Below are positions 49,251 through 61,632 of a stretch of DNA of 64,000 bases, one piece after another. The DNA is from Flavobacteriales bacterium (GTDB lineage Bacteria > Bacteroidota > Bacteroidia > Flavobacteriales > Flavobacteriaceae). The translations under genes and the position numbers were made by a program. Under the pieces are notes generated by a model, which was given only the letters and a program-made list of their open reading frames with translations, had not been told where the DNA came from and searched no databases. Every line of letters starts with the position of its first letter. The first letter of the stretch is position 1. Location of the stretch: the NCBI GenBank assembly GCA_016777325.1, contig JADHRQ010000001.1, positions 62,001 to 126,000 on the forward strand. Reading direction: 5' to 3'.

Positions 49251-49925
49251 TTGGCATTTCAAGATTTAGATATATTATTTGAAGATAATCATTTGATTAT
49301 TGTTAATAAACCCTGTGGACTTCTTGTTCAGGGTGACAAAACTGGCGATGTTCCGTTACTAGAAATTGTAAAAAAATATATAAAGAATAAATATAATAAG
49401 AAGGGTAATGTATTTCTCGGTCTTGTAAATAGAATTGATAGACCAACATCAGGAATTGTAATATTTGCTAAAACAAGTAAGGCTTTATCTAGAATGAATG
49501 AAAAATTAAAGAAGAGGGAAATTAAAAAAATTTATTGGCTAATTATTTCCAATAAGTTTGAATCTAAAGAAGGAATACTTGAAGGTTGGTTTAAAAAAAA
49601 TAACAATAAAAACAAGTCATTTTTTTCAACTGAAGAAAATGACAATTCAAAATTTGGATCTTTAACTTATAAAAAAATTCAAACTCTTGAAAAATATTGC
49701 AAAATTGAAGTTGAACTTATTACGGGCAGACATCATCAAATTAGATGTAGTTTCTCTGAGATAGGATATCCTATTCTAGGTGACTTGAAATACGGATCTA
49801 AAAGATCAAATAAAGATGGGGGAATATACTTACATTCAAGAGAGTTAGACTTCATTCATCCTGTTTTAAAAGAAAAAATTAATATTAAAGCAAAACCTCC
49901 AGCTACAGGCTTATGGATTATCTAA
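49251..49925 (+). CDS. RluA-family pseudouridine synthase
   Basis: NHLIIVNKPCGLLVQGD, VNRIDRPTSGIVIFAKTSKA, TGRHHQIRCSFSEIGYPILGD. Confidence 0.93.
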   Translation: MAFQDLDILFEDNHLIIVNKPCGLLVQGDKTGDVPLLEIVKKYIKNKYNKKGNVFLGLVNRIDRPTSGIVIFAKTSKALSRMNEKLKKREIKKIYWLIISNKFESKEGILEGWFKKNNNKNKSFFSTEENDNSKFGSLTYKKIQTLEKYCKIEVELITGRHHQIRCSFSEIGYPILGDLKYGSKRSNKDGGIYLHSRELDFIHPVLKEKINIKAKPPATGLWII

Positions 49926-51471
49926 CCCTTTTATTGATAATAAGTGCTTTCTCCTTTATAATTTCTTGAACTGGCCTACTACTTATTTTACTTTCAAGCC
50001 ACGATAGAATATCTAAATATAGAAAAGCTCTTTTTTCATATGGATCATCTTCATATAATTTAAGCTCATTATAAAGATTTCTTAAGAACCCCTTTATTTC
50101 TCCAGGATAGATGTTTTCTAAACCCTTTAAATATTTTAAAATTGTTTTTTGAACCTCATGTAAATCATTCATTTTATAAAGATAATTATATGTATCCTTG
50201 ATAATTTTATCAAGGTTAAAATCAATTCCAGCTTCCCAATGAGCAATAAGATTTAGCACTCTTGTAAAACACTGAAGATCTTCCCTCATTTTAATGTTTT
50301 TGTTTTTCATAATCATACTAAGATATTTTATACAATTATCAAAATCATCAACTGTAAAATACATACAAGCAATTTTATAGTAAAGAAGCATTATATGATG
50401 ATGATCAATAAAATTTTTATTATCCTCTATACCATTTAATACTTCAGGGACAATTTTAATTGAATCTCTAAAATTACCTTCTAATACATGAAGATTAAAT
50501 AGGTTATTATACTTATACATAAAAATCAAAGCATTTAAATTTTGATTTACTGGAAATGAGCTACTTTCCACTGAATTAATTAAATCACTTAAACGATTTT
50601 TGAATTCTGAAGGATGTTTAATTAATGCTAAAGCCTCTAATAAAAAATTATAACCTTTAAGGTAAAAAACAGGATGAACTTTAATCATCTCTGGATTTTT
50701 ATTGAATGTATCTATCCACTTTGAGGCATACTTGTAGCTGGAGAGAAAATCTTGAACCAATAAGCTGTACCAAACCCATATTTGATAATAAATAAGTTTC
50801 TCGCGGAATCCAAGTGATTCTAATTTAAAATTTTGAATTTTTTGACTGAAAAAATTTTGAATTTCTTTAGATTCATAATCACTTTTTGCATAACCGGCTT
50901 TAATAAGTTTTTCATAAAGCTGAAGGGAGATATTCGATAAATTACTGTTTATATCATTTTGTTCTTTTAGATAATTAGTCTGAGAAACAAGTTCATTTGT
51001 TCTATTGCTTAAACTCCTTGTCACATATAGAGATTCAATTAATTTTTCAAATTCAACAATTTCATAAGCAGATGTGTTTTCATCATATTTTAATGCAAAT
51101 GATTTCGCTTTATCTAATATTTTTAAACTTTGTTTATATAAACCTTTTTGATATAAAATTGTAGCAAAATCAATTTGACTCCTAATGTGTAGTTTAACAT
51201 TTTTATGTTGTGGGTTTAGTCTTAGACTAATTAGAATCTGTTTATATAAATGAGCTTTTAAATTTGACAGCTGGACTTTAGAGACAATTTTTTTTTCAAT
51301 TAAAATATCTTCTTTGTAGATATTCATTTTATCAAGCTGATTAAATAATTTTAGAAACTTTGAATCTTCATTTGATTCCATTCTTCCTACATAAAGTTTA
51401 AATTGCCTTTTCTCTGATTTGGTGAGAGATTTTATTAAAACAAATAGATTATCTTTTAGATCATTAGTCAT
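49918..51471 (-). CDS. Conserved Bacteroidota protein of unknown function, TPR-like helical repeats
   Basis: Long uninterrupted ORF; N-terminus LIKSLTKSEKRQFKLYVGR; helical repeat character with YKQSLKILDKAKSFALKYDE. Confidence 0.7.
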   Translation of the reverse strand: MTNDLKDNLFVLIKSLTKSEKRQFKLYVGRMESNEDSKFLKLFNQLDKMNIYKEDILIEKKIVSKVQLSNLKAHLYKQILISLRLNPQHKNVKLHIRSQIDFATILYQKGLYKQSLKILDKAKSFALKYDENTSAYEIVEFEKLIESLYVTRSLSNRTNELVSQTNYLKEQNDINSNLSNISLQLYEKLIKAGYAKSDYESKEIQNFFSQKIQNFKLESLGFREKLIYYQIWVWYSLLVQDFLSSYKYASKWIDTFNKNPEMIKVHPVFYLKGYNFLLEALALIKHPSEFKNRLSDLINSVESSSFPVNQNLNALIFMYKYNNLFNLHVLEGNFRDSIKIVPEVLNGIEDNKNFIDHHHIMLLYYKIACMYFTVDDFDNCIKYLSMIMKNKNIKMREDLQCFTRVLNLIAHWEAGIDFNLDKIIKDTYNYLYKMNDLHEVQKTILKYLKGLENIYPGEIKGFLRNLYNELKLYEDDPYEKRAFLYLDILSWLESKISSRPVQEIIKEKALIINKRVR

Positions 51472-51596
51472 TGTATATATATAATAATTAATATGTTGAT
51501 TTACAGTTACTTACATCAATAATAAACATATCGGATATTGTAAAATTAATATACTTTTTTTTAAGTATCACCATTTAAATAATAATTTAGATAATA

Positions 51597-52757
51597 ATGA
51601 AAAATCAAGTCCAAATATTTGACACTACTTTGAGAGATGGAGAACAAGTGCCAGGTTGTAAACTTGATACTAAAAGTAAATTAATATTAGCCGAAAGAAT
51701 TGATATTCTTGGTGCAGATATTATAGAAGCCGGATTTCCAATATCAAGTCCAGGAGACTTTAAATCAGTTGTAGAAATTTCAAAAATTGTCAAAAATGCA
51801 TCAGTTTGTGCACTTAGCAGAGCAAATGAAAGAGATATTGATATTGCGGCTGAATCATTAAAAGATGCAAAAAAACCAAGGATCCATACTGGAATAGGAA
51901 CATCTGAAATTCATATTAGACATAAATTTAATTCTAACAAAGAATCTATTATTGAATTAGCTAAAAAATCAGTTTCTCATGCTAAAAAATATGTTTATGA
52001 TGTTGAGTTTTATGCTGAAGATGCGGGCAGAACTGAAAATGAATTTCTTGCTAAAGTATGTGAAGAAGTAATAAAGTCTGGTGCTACAGTTTTAAATATT
52101 CCTGATACTACTGGATATTGTCTGCCTGAAGAGTATGGTGATAAAATTAAATTCCTAATTAATAATGTTAATGGAATTGAAAATGTCACTATTTCATGTC
52201 ATTGCCACAATGACTTAGGACTTGCTACAGCAAATTCTATTTATGGTGTAATTAATGGTGCTAGACAAATTGAATGTACTATTAACGGTATAGGTGAAAG
52301 AGCAGGAAACACATCACTGGAAGAAGTTGTTATGATATTAAAACAACATTCAGATCTAGGTCTTTACACCAACATTGACTCAAAGCTTCTTAATGATATA
52401 AGTCAAAAAGTTTCTGACTTAATGGGAATGCCAGTTCAACCAAATAAAGCTATTGTTGGTTCCAATGCTTTTGCACATAGCTCGGGAATTCATCAGGATG
52501 GAGTAATTAAAAAAAGAGAAACTTATGAAATAATTAATCCTTCTGATGTAGGGGTTGATAAATCTTCTATAGTTTTGACTGCAAGAAGCGGAAGAGCTGC
52601 ACTAGCTTTTAGGATGAAGGAATTTGGAGTAAATTTGAGCAAGAAAGAGCTTGATGATGTTTATAATGAATTCTTAATTGTAGCTGATAAAAAGAAAGAA
52701 GTAACCGAATCTGATTTTCCGATTATGCTTAAAAATCAAAATATTAAATATGGCTAA
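51597..52757 (+). CDS. leuA: 2-isopropylmalate synthase, short form without regulatory domain
   Basis: [57 protein letters not shown]; only 386 aa. Confidence 0.9.
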   Translation: MKNQVQIFDTTLRDGEQVPGCKLDTKSKLILAERIDILGADIIEAGFPISSPGDFKSVVEISKIVKNASVCALSRANERDIDIAAESLKDAKKPRIHTGIGTSEIHIRHKFNSNKESIIELAKKSVSHAKKYVYDVEFYAEDAGRTENEFLAKVCEEVIKSGATVLNIPDTTGYCLPEEYGDKIKFLINNVNGIENVTISCHCHNDLGLATANSIYGVINGARQIECTINGIGERAGNTSLEEVVMILKQHSDLGLYTNIDSKLLNDISQKVSDLMGMPVQPNKAIVGSNAFAHSSGIHQDGVIKKRETYEIINPSDVGVDKSSIVLTARSGRAALAFRMKEFGVNLSKKELDDVYNEFLIVADKKKEVTESDFPIMLKNQNIKYG

Positions 52758-54141
52758 TACACTTTTTGACAAAGTATGGGATTCTCATGTGATTGAGAAA
52801 ATTGAAGATGGACCTGACGTTTTATTTATTGATAAACATTTTATTCATGAAGTCACTAGCCCTGTTGCATTTGTAGGGCTTAAAAACAGAAAACTTAAAG
52901 TAATGTTCCCTGAGAGAACATTTGCAACTGCTGATCACAATACTCCTACATTAAATCAACATTTACCAATAAAAGACGAATTATCTGCCTTACAGGTTAA
53001 GACATTAGAAAAGAATTGTAATGAACATGGCATAGATTTTTGGGGATTAGGACATAAAAAAAATGGTATTGTTCATGTCATTGGGCCTGAAAACGGAATT
53101 ACTCAACCTGGACTTACAATTGTTTGTGGTGATTCTCATACTTCTACACATGGGGCTTTTGGTGCAATTGCATTTGGAATTGGCACATCTGAGGTCGAAA
53201 TGGTTTTAGCTTGTCAATCTATAATGCAGCAAAAACCAAAAAAAATGAGAATTAATGTGGATGGAGAACTAAATCGATATGTAACACCCAAAGATGTGGC
53301 TTTATATATAATATCAAAGCTATCTTCTTCAGGAGCTACTGGTTATTTTGTTGAGTACTCTGGTAGAGTTTTCAAAGAAATGAGCATGGAAGGAAGAATG
53401 ACTGTTTGTAATTTAAGTATAGAAATGGGAGCTAGAGGCGGAATGATTGCTCCAGATAACAAGACATATGAATATATAAAAGGCAAAGAATATGCTCCTA
53501 AGGATCAAGAATGGGATAAAGCTGTAACGTACTGGTCCTCATTGAAAACTGATAAAGGAGCTATTTTTGACAAAGAATATAATTTTATAGGAAAAGATAT
53601 TGAACCTATGATTACATATGGAACTAATCCTGGGATGGCAATACCTATTTCTAAATCTATCCCTTCTTCAGACACTTCAGACTCAAAAACTTCATACATA
53701 AAAGCACTAAACTATATGGAATTTAAAGAGGGCGATCAGATGATCGGTAAAAAAATTGATTATGTATTTCTAGGAAGTTGTACAAATGGAAGAATTGAAG
53801 ATTTTAGAGTTTTTGCTAATTTAATTAAGGGTAAAAAAAAATCAGATAATGTCGATGCTTGGCTTGTACCAGGCTCACATAAAGTACTTAAAAGCATAAA
53901 AGATGAAGGTATATTAGATGTTTTAACTGATTCAGGTTTTAAATTAAGAGAACCCGGTTGTTCTGCTTGTTTAGCAATGAATGATGATAAAATACCTAAG
54001 GGAAAATATGCAGTAAGTACAACCAATAGGAATTTTGAGGGTAGACAAGGTCCCGGTGCTAGAACTCTTCTAGCTAGCCCTTTAGTTGCAGCAGCTACTG
54101 CCATTACAGGAAAAATAACAGATCCAAGAGAAATTATTTAA
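52750..54141 (+). CDS. leuC: 3-isopropylmalate dehydratase large subunit
   Basis: [52 protein letters not shown]. Confidence 0.97.
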   Translation: MANTLFDKVWDSHVIEKIEDGPDVLFIDKHFIHEVTSPVAFVGLKNRKLKVMFPERTFATADHNTPTLNQHLPIKDELSALQVKTLEKNCNEHGIDFWGLGHKKNGIVHVIGPENGITQPGLTIVCGDSHTSTHGAFGAIAFGIGTSEVEMVLACQSIMQQKPKKMRINVDGELNRYVTPKDVALYIISKLSSSGATGYFVEYSGRVFKEMSMEGRMTVCNLSIEMGARGGMIAPDNKTYEYIKGKEYAPKDQEWDKAVTYWSSLKTDKGAIFDKEYNFIGKDIEPMITYGTNPGMAIPISKSIPSSDTSDSKTSYIKALNYMEFKEGDQMIGKKIDYVFLGSCTNGRIEDFRVFANLIKGKKKSDNVDAWLVPGSHKVLKSIKDEGILDVLTDSGFKLREPGCSACLAMNDDKIPKGKYAVSTTNRNFEGRQGPGARTLLASPLVAAATAITGKITDPREII

Positions 54142-54142
54142 T

Positions 54143-54739
54143 ATGGCTTACGATAAATTTGAAATACTAAAGAGTACTGGAGTTCCTTTGAACATAGATA
54201 ATGTTGACACAGATCAAATAATCCCAGCAAGATTTTTAAAAGCAACTGAAAGAAAAGGTTTTGGCGATAATTTATTTAGAGATTGGAGATATAATTCTGA
54301 TGGCTCCTCTATTGATTCATTCCCTCTAAATAATCAAAAGTATAATGGTAAAATATTAGTTGCTGGTAAGAATTTTGGATGTGGATCATCTAGAGAACAT
54401 GCTGTTTGGGCAATATATGATTATGGTTTTAGAGCAGTGGTGTCGAGTTTTTTTGCTGATATATTTAAAAATAATTGTCTAAATATTGGAGTCCTTCCAA
54501 TTCAAGTTTCTGACTCTTTCTTATCAGAAATTTTTTCTCAAATAGATAATGACTCAGAAAGTCTATTTGAAGTCAATCTTGAAAATCAAGAGTTTATAAT
54601 TAAAAAATTAGACAAGAAAGAAGTGTTTAATATAAGTCTTTATAAAAAAGGTAATATGTCTAATGGGTATGATGATATTGATTATTTATTAAATAAAAAG
54701 GAAGAAATTTCTAGATTTGCCAATAAATTTATTTTTTAA
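54143..54739 (+). CDS. leuD: 3-isopropylmalate dehydratase small subunit
   Basis: GVPLNIDNVDTDQIIPARFLK, GKNFGCGSSREHAVWA. Confidence 0.97.
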   Translation: MAYDKFEILKSTGVPLNIDNVDTDQIIPARFLKATERKGFGDNLFRDWRYNSDGSSIDSFPLNNQKYNGKILVAGKNFGCGSSREHAVWAIYDYGFRAVVSSFFADIFKNNCLNIGVLPIQVSDSFLSEIFSQIDNDSESLFEVNLENQEFIIKKLDKKEVFNISLYKKGNMSNGYDDIDYLLNKKEEISRFANKFIF

Positions 54740-56250
54740 TGACTCGCTCAATAGAAATAATGGACACAACTCTAAGAGATGGTGAGCAAACATCTGGAGT
54801 TTCTTATTCCCCTAAAGAAAAGCTAACAATTGCTAAACTATTAATAGAAGAATTGAAAATTGATAGGATTGAAGTTGCGTCTGCAAGAGTTTCTGATGGT
54901 GAGCTCAATTCTGTTAAAGGAATAACTGCCTGGGCAAAAGAAAATAATCATCTTCAAAGAATTGAAGTTTTAACTTTTATTGATAATAACAAATCCATAG
55001 AATGGTTGATTAAATCTGGTTGTAAAGTTCAAAATTTACTTACAAAAGGGTCTCTAAATCACCTGGAACATCAATTAAAAAAAACACCAACAGAACACTT
55101 TGAAGATATTTCAAAAATAATTCAAAATGCTGAAAAAAATTCAATCGAAACTAATATTTATCTTGAGGATTGGAGTAATGGTATGAAAAATAGTAAAGAA
55201 TATGTTATTGAATTTTTAAGCTTCTTATATGAACAGAAAATAAAGAGAATACTTTTACCTGACACGCTTGGTATATTGACACACACAGAAACTTATGAAT
55301 TTATTAAAGAAGTAAAATCAAAATTTCCTAATTTTCATATCGACTTTCATGGTCATAATGACTATGATCTTAGTGTAGCTAATTCAATGGAAGCAATTAA
55401 AGCAGGTTGTAATGGATTACATTTAACTATAAACGGGATGGGTGAAAGAGCAGGAAACACACCCCTTTCAAGTGCAGTAGCAGCTATTAAAGATTTTTTA
55501 CCAAATATTAAAATTAATGTAGATGAAAAAAGTTTATTTAAAGCAAGTAAACTAATTTCAACTTTTTCAGGTCAAACAGTTTCTTCTAATAAACCAATTG
55601 TCGGAGAAAATGTTTTTACACAAACTGCTGGAGTGCATGCTGATGGAGATAATAAAAAAAATCTTTACTATAATAACTTAAATCCTATCAGATTTGGAAG
55701 AAAAAGAAAATATGCTCTTGGTAAAACATCTGGAAAAGCAAATATCAAAAAAAATTTAGATGAACTTGGCATTAAACTAAATGAAGAAGAATTAGGAATT
55801 ATTACATCTAAAGTTATTGAACTTGGTGATAAAAAAGAGAAGGTTACAATTGAAGATTTGCCATATATAATAAGTGATATTCTAGATTATCCTACAAAGA
55901 AAAAAAATATATTAATTGAGTCTTATGTTTTAACTCATGCTAAAACGCTTAGACCTTCTGCATCATTATCATTAATAATAAATGGTAAATTATTCCAAGA
56001 AAGTTGCTCAGGTGATGGTCAATTTGATGCTTTTATGAATGCATTAAAAAAAATATATTCTAATCAAAAAAAAGAACTTCCAAAATTAATAGACTATGCT
56101 GTTAGAATTCCTCCAGGAAGTGATTCTGATGCATTTTGTGAAACTACAATTACATGGGACACTGGATTAAAAAAATTTAAGACAAGAGGACTAGATACAG
56201 ATCAAACAGTTTCTGCAATTAAGGCAACTGAAAGAATGTTAAACACTTAA
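54739..56250 (+). CDS. Second IPMS/citramalate-synthase-like enzyme with C-terminal LeuA regulatory domain
   Basis: [53 protein letters not shown]; extra C-terminal domain ending SGDGQFDAFMNALKKI... Confidence 0.88.
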   Translation: MTRSIEIMDTTLRDGEQTSGVSYSPKEKLTIAKLLIEELKIDRIEVASARVSDGELNSVKGITAWAKENNHLQRIEVLTFIDNNKSIEWLIKSGCKVQNLLTKGSLNHLEHQLKKTPTEHFEDISKIIQNAEKNSIETNIYLEDWSNGMKNSKEYVIEFLSFLYEQKIKRILLPDTLGILTHTETYEFIKEVKSKFPNFHIDFHGHNDYDLSVANSMEAIKAGCNGLHLTINGMGERAGNTPLSSAVAAIKDFLPNIKINVDEKSLFKASKLISTFSGQTVSSNKPIVGENVFTQTAGVHADGDNKKNLYYNNLNPIRFGRKRKYALGKTSGKANIKKNLDELGIKLNEEELGIITSKVIELGDKKEKVTIEDLPYIISDILDYPTKKKNILIESYVLTHAKTLRPSASLSLIINGKLFQESCSGDGQFDAFMNALKKIYSNQKKELPKLIDYAVRIPPGSDSDAFCETTITWDTGLKKFKTRGLDTDQTVSAIKATERMLNT

Positions 56251-56253
56251 AAT

Positions 56254-57321
56254 ATGAAATTAAAAATAGCTATACTCCCTGGTGATGGAATTGGACCAGA
56301 GGTTACAAATGAATCAATAAAAGTTCTTAATTGTATTGCCAAAAAATTTAATCATGATGTTGAAATGAGTACTGGATTAGTTGGAGCTATTGCAATAGAT
56401 CAATACAATGACCCTTATCCTGACGAAACACATAAATTATGTTCTGAATCAGATGCAATTTTATTTGGCGCTATTGGTGATCCAAAGTATGATAATGATC
56501 CGAAAGCAAAAATAAGACCTGAACAAGGTCTACTTAAATTAAGAAAAAAATTAGGCCTTTACGCAAATTTAAGACCTACCAAAGTTTTTGATTCACTTCT
56601 AGAAATGTCACCAATCAAGGAAGATAGAATAGCTGGAACCGATATACTTTTTGTTAGGGAGCTAACTGGTGGAATTTATTTTGGTGAAAGAGGTAGAAAA
56701 AATGATGATAACTTTGCATTTGACACATGCCAATATTCAAGAGATGAAATTGTTAGAATTGCTAAAATGGGATTTGAATATGCAGAAAAAAGATCTAAGA
56801 AACTCTGTAGTGTGGATAAAGCGAATATTCTTGAAACCTCTAGACTTTGGAGAGAAACAGTTCAAAGCATGGAAAAAGATTACCCTAATGTAAAAGTTTC
56901 ATATGAATTTGTTGATGCTGTTGCAATGAGATTAATTCAATGGCCTAGCTCATACGACGTTTTAATAACATCAAATCTATTTGGAGATATTTTGACTGAT
57001 GAAGCATCTGTAATTTCTGGTTCAATGGGCTTGATGCCTTCTGCTTCTGTTGGAATAGATAACGCCTTATATGAACCTATTCATGGTTCTTATCCTGAAG
57101 CTACAGGTAAAAAGATAGCAAATCCACTAGCTTCAATTCTATCACTTTCTATGATGCTAGATTATACTTTTAATTTAAAAAATGAGGTAAACATTATAAA
57201 TAAAGCAGTTGAAAGTTCACTTATTAATGGTTATACTACTCCAGATCTTAGCAATAATCAAGAGTCTTATTCTACTAATCAAGTAGGAGACTATATAGTG
57301 AATTTTATCGAAAAAAATTAA
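56254..57321 (+). CDS. leuB: 3-isopropylmalate dehydrogenase
   Basis: [55 protein letters not shown]. Confidence 0.97.
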   Translation: MKLKIAILPGDGIGPEVTNESIKVLNCIAKKFNHDVEMSTGLVGAIAIDQYNDPYPDETHKLCSESDAILFGAIGDPKYDNDPKAKIRPEQGLLKLRKKLGLYANLRPTKVFDSLLEMSPIKEDRIAGTDILFVRELTGGIYFGERGRKNDDNFAFDTCQYSRDEIVRIAKMGFEYAEKRSKKLCSVDKANILETSRLWRETVQSMEKDYPNVKVSYEFVDAVAMRLIQWPSSYDVLITSNLFGDILTDEASVISGSMGLMPSASVGIDNALYEPIHGSYPEATGKKIANPLASILSLSMMLDYTFNLKNEVNIINKAVESSLINGYTTPDLSNNQESYSTNQVGDYIVNFIEKN

Positions 57322-58889
57322 AGAATATAATCTGTTGAAATAAAGTTAGAATCATTAGAATCTAATAATTTTTTTAGTATTCTATTATTATGAACATTAT
57401 CCTTAGAAGCTACAAATGTTCTTATAGAGAAAGCTCTTAAAGCATCATGAACACTTAAAGTACTAACAGCAGAATTTTTTCTACCAGTAAAAGGATAAAT
57501 GTCTGGACCTCTTTGACAAGAGCTGTTGAGATTTACTCTACAAACTAAGTTAGCAAGTGTATCTATCAATGGACCTATTTTTTTTGTGTCACTTCCAAAA
57601 AGACTTACCTGTTGGCCATATTCAGAATTTGCCATATCATCTAAGGGCTTATCTATATTTTTAAAAGGAATAATTGGAACCACAGGACCAAATTGTTCTT
57701 CTTCAAATACTTTCATAGAATTATCAACTGGGTATAAAACAGCAGGATAGCAATAGTTATTTGTTAATTCACCTCCTTTTTTATTTATAACTGATGCACC
57801 TTTAGAGACAGCATCTGCAATCAAATCCTTAATATATTGAGGTTTAGAAGGTTCTGGAAGAGGAGTAAGAAAAGCATCTTTATCCCATGGCATTCCAAAT
57901 TTAAGATTGTCAACAGCCTCAGAAAATCTTTTATTAAACTCTTCAGCAATTGATTCATGAACATAAAGCACTTTCAAAGCTGTACACCTTTGACCATTAT
58001 AAGAAAGAGATCCAGAAATACATTCTTGAATGGTTAAATTCATATCAGCATCTGGCAATATAATTGCAGGATTTTTAGCTTCTAGCCCTAAAACTAATCT
58101 TAACCTATTCTTGTTGGGGTGTTGATCTTGTAATGCAACAGCAGATGAACTATGACCTATTAACGCTAAAACATCTACATAACCTGTTTGCATGATTGGA
58201 GGGCAAATTTTTCTACCTCTACCAAATAAAATATTTACAACTCCAGGAGGAAAACACTCCTTAAATGCCTTCAAAAGTGGAGCAATTAAAAGAACACCAT
58301 GTTTAGCAGGTTTAAATATTGTAGTATTTCCCATTAAAATTGCAGGAATCAAGAGACAGAAAGTTTCATTTAGAGGATAATTATATGGTCCTAGACACAA
58401 AACTACACCTAATGGGCCTCTTCTAATATGAGCATTAATTCCTGAATCTTTTTCAAACCTTGAAGACGATCTGTCTATATTTTTATACTCATCAATTGTG
58501 TCGTAAATATACTTTACTGTACGATCAAATTCCTTTTCTGAGTCATTTTTATTCTTACCTATCTCCCACATTAAAAGGTTAACAATTAAATCTCTATGGT
58601 CAATCATTTTATCAGCAAATCTTTTCATGCACTTTAGCCTATCTCTAACCTTCATAGTTGGCCATTTACCTTGTCCTCGACCAAAAGCATTTTTTGCTGA
58701 TTCTAAGGCTTCTAACGCAGACTCTGAATCCATATCAGGAATTGAACCAAGTAGAGTTGGGGAATATGGAGTATCAGGATTAGAGTCAATAGTTGAGAAA
58801 ACATCAGATGTTTCACCATTCCATTTCTTCATCTCACCATTTACTAAGTATTCTCTGCAATGTAATTGATCTATTTTAAAGCTTGTCAT
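57318..58889 (-). CDS. gapN: NADP-dependent (non-phosphorylating) glyceraldehyde-3-phosphate dehydrogenase-like ALDH
   Basis: ALDH fold: [43 protein letters not shown] catalytic Cys; GapN-like overall. Confidence 0.85.
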   Translation of the reverse strand: MTSFKIDQLHCREYLVNGEMKKWNGETSDVFSTIDSNPDTPYSPTLLGSIPDMDSESALEALESAKNAFGRGQGKWPTMKVRDRLKCMKRFADKMIDHRDLIVNLLMWEIGKNKNDSEKEFDRTVKYIYDTIDEYKNIDRSSSRFEKDSGINAHIRRGPLGVVLCLGPYNYPLNETFCLLIPAILMGNTTIFKPAKHGVLLIAPLLKAFKECFPPGVVNILFGRGRKICPPIMQTGYVDVLALIGHSSSAVALQDQHPNKNRLRLVLGLEAKNPAIILPDADMNLTIQECISGSLSYNGQRCTALKVLYVHESIAEEFNKRFSEAVDNLKFGMPWDKDAFLTPLPEPSKPQYIKDLIADAVSKGASVINKKGGELTNNYCYPAVLYPVDNSMKVFEEEQFGPVVPIIPFKNIDKPLDDMANSEYGQQVSLFGSDTKKIGPLIDTLANLVCRVNLNSSCQRGPDIYPFTGRKNSAVSTLSVHDALRAFSIRTFVASKDNVHNNRILKKLLDSNDSNFISTDYIL

Positions 58890-58900
58890 AAACTTATTAT

Positions 58901-60148
58901 TTATATTAAAAGTCGTAATGTTTCTGGTTTGTCGTTTAAATATTCTCCAAAGAAACCATTTTCTTTCATTTTCTTTGTCAAGTCATTTAAATCTTTAGAA
59001 AACTTTAACTCTATTCCAACTATAGCTGAAGTATATTCTCTATTATTCTTTTTTACATATTCAAAGAATGTAATATCATCATTTTCCCCAAGAACATTAT
59101 TTACAAATTCTTTTAAGGCTCCCGATCTTTGAGGAAATTTAACAATAAAATAATGCTTTAATTTTGAGAAAAGTAAAGCTCTTTCTTTTATTTCACTCAT
59201 TCTGATTATATCATTATTACCTCCACAAATTATTATACCTACATTTTTATTAATAAATTTTTTGTGATACATTTCAAACGCAGATATACCTATTGCTCCT
59301 GCAGGCTCGACAACAATTCCATCTTTATTATATAAGTCTAAAATAGTTTGGCAAATTTTACCTTCAGGTACAACAAGTAAATCATCTAAGTGTTCTTTAC
59401 AAATTTCAAAAGGTATCTTTCCAATTTTTTTTATGGATACACCATCTACAAAGTTATCTATTTTATCAAGTTCAATTATTTTTTTTTGTTCAAGTGATTT
59501 CATCATAGCAGGAGCTCCTTCTGCTTCTACTCCAATAATTTTGGTTTTAGGTGATAACTTATTAAAAACAGTTATAATCCCAGAAATCAAACCACCACCA
59601 CCAATTGGAATAATTAGGTAATCAAAATGTTTATCAATTTGGTCTAAAATCTCTAAAGCAATAGTACCTTGACCTTCTATAACAGTATTGTCATCAAAAG
59701 GATGAATAAAAATTGTATTTTCATTAATCTGTTTTTGAGCCTCTTTTTGAGCATCATCAAAACTATCACCTATTAGAACAATTTTAATATAATCTCCACC
59801 AAACATTCTAACTCTATCTACTTTCTGTTTTGAAGTAGTTTCTGGCATATAAACTGTTCCAAATATTTTAAGTTTTTTACAAGAATATGCAAAACCTTGG
59901 GCATGATTACCTGCACTTGCACAAATAATTTGCTTGTTTTGAGTATTATTGAGATTGAGTGATTTTATTTTATTAAATGCACCTCTAATTTTAAAAGATC
60001 TAACTTTTTGAATATCTTCTCTTTTAAAAAACACTCTTGAGTTAAACTCATTGGATAACCTCTCACTTAATTCTAACGGAGTAACTATGGATACATCTTT
60101 TAGATTATCCGATGCATTTCTTACACCATTTAAATTAGGTAGTTGCAT
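58901..60148 (-). CDS. ilvA: Threonine dehydratase (biosynthetic)
   Basis: [50 protein letters not shown]; single C-terminal ACT-like domain. Confidence 0.95.
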   Translation of the reverse strand: MQLPNLNGVRNASDNLKDVSIVTPLELSERLSNEFNSRVFFKREDIQKVRSFKIRGAFNKIKSLNLNNTQNKQIICASAGNHAQGFAYSCKKLKIFGTVYMPETTSKQKVDRVRMFGGDYIKIVLIGDSFDDAQKEAQKQINENTIFIHPFDDNTVIEGQGTIALEILDQIDKHFDYLIIPIGGGGLISGIITVFNKLSPKTKIIGVEAEGAPAMMKSLEQKKIIELDKIDNFVDGVSIKKIGKIPFEICKEHLDDLLVVPEGKICQTILDLYNKDGIVVEPAGAIGISAFEMYHKKFINKNVGIIICGGNNDIIRMSEIKERALLFSKLKHYFIVKFPQRSGALKEFVNNVLGENDDITFFEYVKKNNREYTSAIVGIELKFSKDLNDLTKKMKENGFFGEYLNDKPETLRLLI

Positions 60149-60151
60149 TTA

Positions 60152-61627
60152 TCATAATGCTTTTTTCATTGAAGTCATATGTTGCCTTAGTTCATCACCT
60201 ATAATTTCAATAGAATGGAATCTTATAGAATCATTAATTTCAATTAATTTTTTATTATCAACTGAGTTGGAATTTTTAGAAAAGGTATTGGATCCTATCA
60301 CATCAATATCAATATTTTCAAAGAAGCTTGACAATAGATTAATTGCTTCATTATTAAATAAATAACATCCATATTCTGCAGTATCAGAAATAATACTATT
60401 CATTTCATAAAGTTTTTTACGAGATATTAAATTAGCAATTAAAGGAAGTTCATGAAGAGATTCATAGTAAGCAGATTCTTCTTTTATTCCAGCTTCAACC
60501 ATTGTTTCAAATGCTAATTCAACTCCTGCTTTTACAAAAGCAATCATTAAGATTCCATTGTCAAAATAATCTTGTTCTGAAATTTCTTGATCAGTTGGAG
60601 TTGTTTTTTCAAAAGCAGTTTGACTAGTTTTCTCTCTCCAATCTAGAAGTTCTTTATCATCATTATCCCAATCTTTCATCATAGTTTCAGAAAAGTTACC
60701 AGATAAAATATCATCCATATGCTTTATAAATAATGGGGACAGAATAAATTTTAGTTCTTCAGACAATTCATAAGCTTTTATTTTTGCTGGATTTGACAAT
60801 CTATCCATCATATTTGTGATTCCTCCATGTTTAAGTGACTCAGTAATTGTCTCCCAACCATGTTGAATAAGTTTAGATGCAAATGCTGGATCTACTCCCA
60901 ACTCAATCATTCTATTAAAAGAAAGTATTGAACCTGTCTGAAGCATACCACAAAGAATTGTTTGCTCTCCCATTAAGTCAGATTTCACTTCTGCAACAAA
61001 AGAAGATTCAAGTACACCTGCAGTATGAGATCCAAGAGAAACTGCATAAGCTTTTGCAGAATCAAAACCTATATTATTTATATCATTTTCTGGATGAACT
61101 GCAATTAAAGTTGGAACACCAAAACCTCTTAAGTACTCTTCTCTTACTTCAGATCCAGGAGATTTAGGTGCAACCATTATTACTGTTATATCTGGCCTGA
61201 CTTTAACACCCTCTTCAACAATATTAAAGCCATGAGAATAAGATAAAATTGAATTTTTTTTCATTAATGGCATTAACTGTTTAACAACAGGAGTATGATT
61301 TTTATCAGGAGTTAAATTAATGACTAAGTCTGATTTTGGGATTATTTCATCAAAGTTACCAACTGAAAAACCATTTGATGATGCATTTAAAAATGATTGT
61401 CTTTTTGAATCTATCGATGATTGTCTTAACACGAATGAAATATCAAGGCCAGAATCTCTCATATTTAATCCTTGATGCAAGCCTTGTGCTCCACAGCCAA
61501 CAATTGCAATTTTTTTATCTTTTAAAAATTCTACTCCGTCTGCAAATTCTTCAGAATCCATAAATCTACATCTACCTAGCTGCATTAATTTTTCTCTAAA
61601 TGATAAGCTATTAAAATAATTTTTCAT
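60152..61627 (-). CDS. ilvC: Ketol-acid reductoisomerase, class II (long form)
   Basis: [50 protein letters not shown]; 491 aa, resembling E. coli IlvC. Confidence 0.97.
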   Translation of the reverse strand: MKNYFNSLSFREKLMQLGRCRFMDSEEFADGVEFLKDKKIAIVGCGAQGLHQGLNMRDSGLDISFVLRQSSIDSKRQSFLNASSNGFSVGNFDEIIPKSDLVINLTPDKNHTPVVKQLMPLMKKNSILSYSHGFNIVEEGVKVRPDITVIMVAPKSPGSEVREEYLRGFGVPTLIAVHPENDINNIGFDSAKAYAVSLGSHTAGVLESSFVAEVKSDLMGEQTILCGMLQTGSILSFNRMIELGVDPAFASKLIQHGWETITESLKHGGITNMMDRLSNPAKIKAYELSEELKFILSPLFIKHMDDILSGNFSETMMKDWDNDDKELLDWREKTSQTAFEKTTPTDQEISEQDYFDNGILMIAFVKAGVELAFETMVEAGIKEESAYYESLHELPLIANLISRKKLYEMNSIISDTAEYGCYLFNNEAINLLSSFFENIDIDVIGSNTFSKNSNSVDNKKLIEINDSIRFHSIEIIGDELRQHMTSMKKAL

Positions 61628-61632
61628 TGTTT

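Noticed and set aside
60928-61563. Plus-strand ORFs antisense to ilvC
   Set aside because: Antisense shadow ORFs with low-complexity L/Q/H-rich translation, no domain support.
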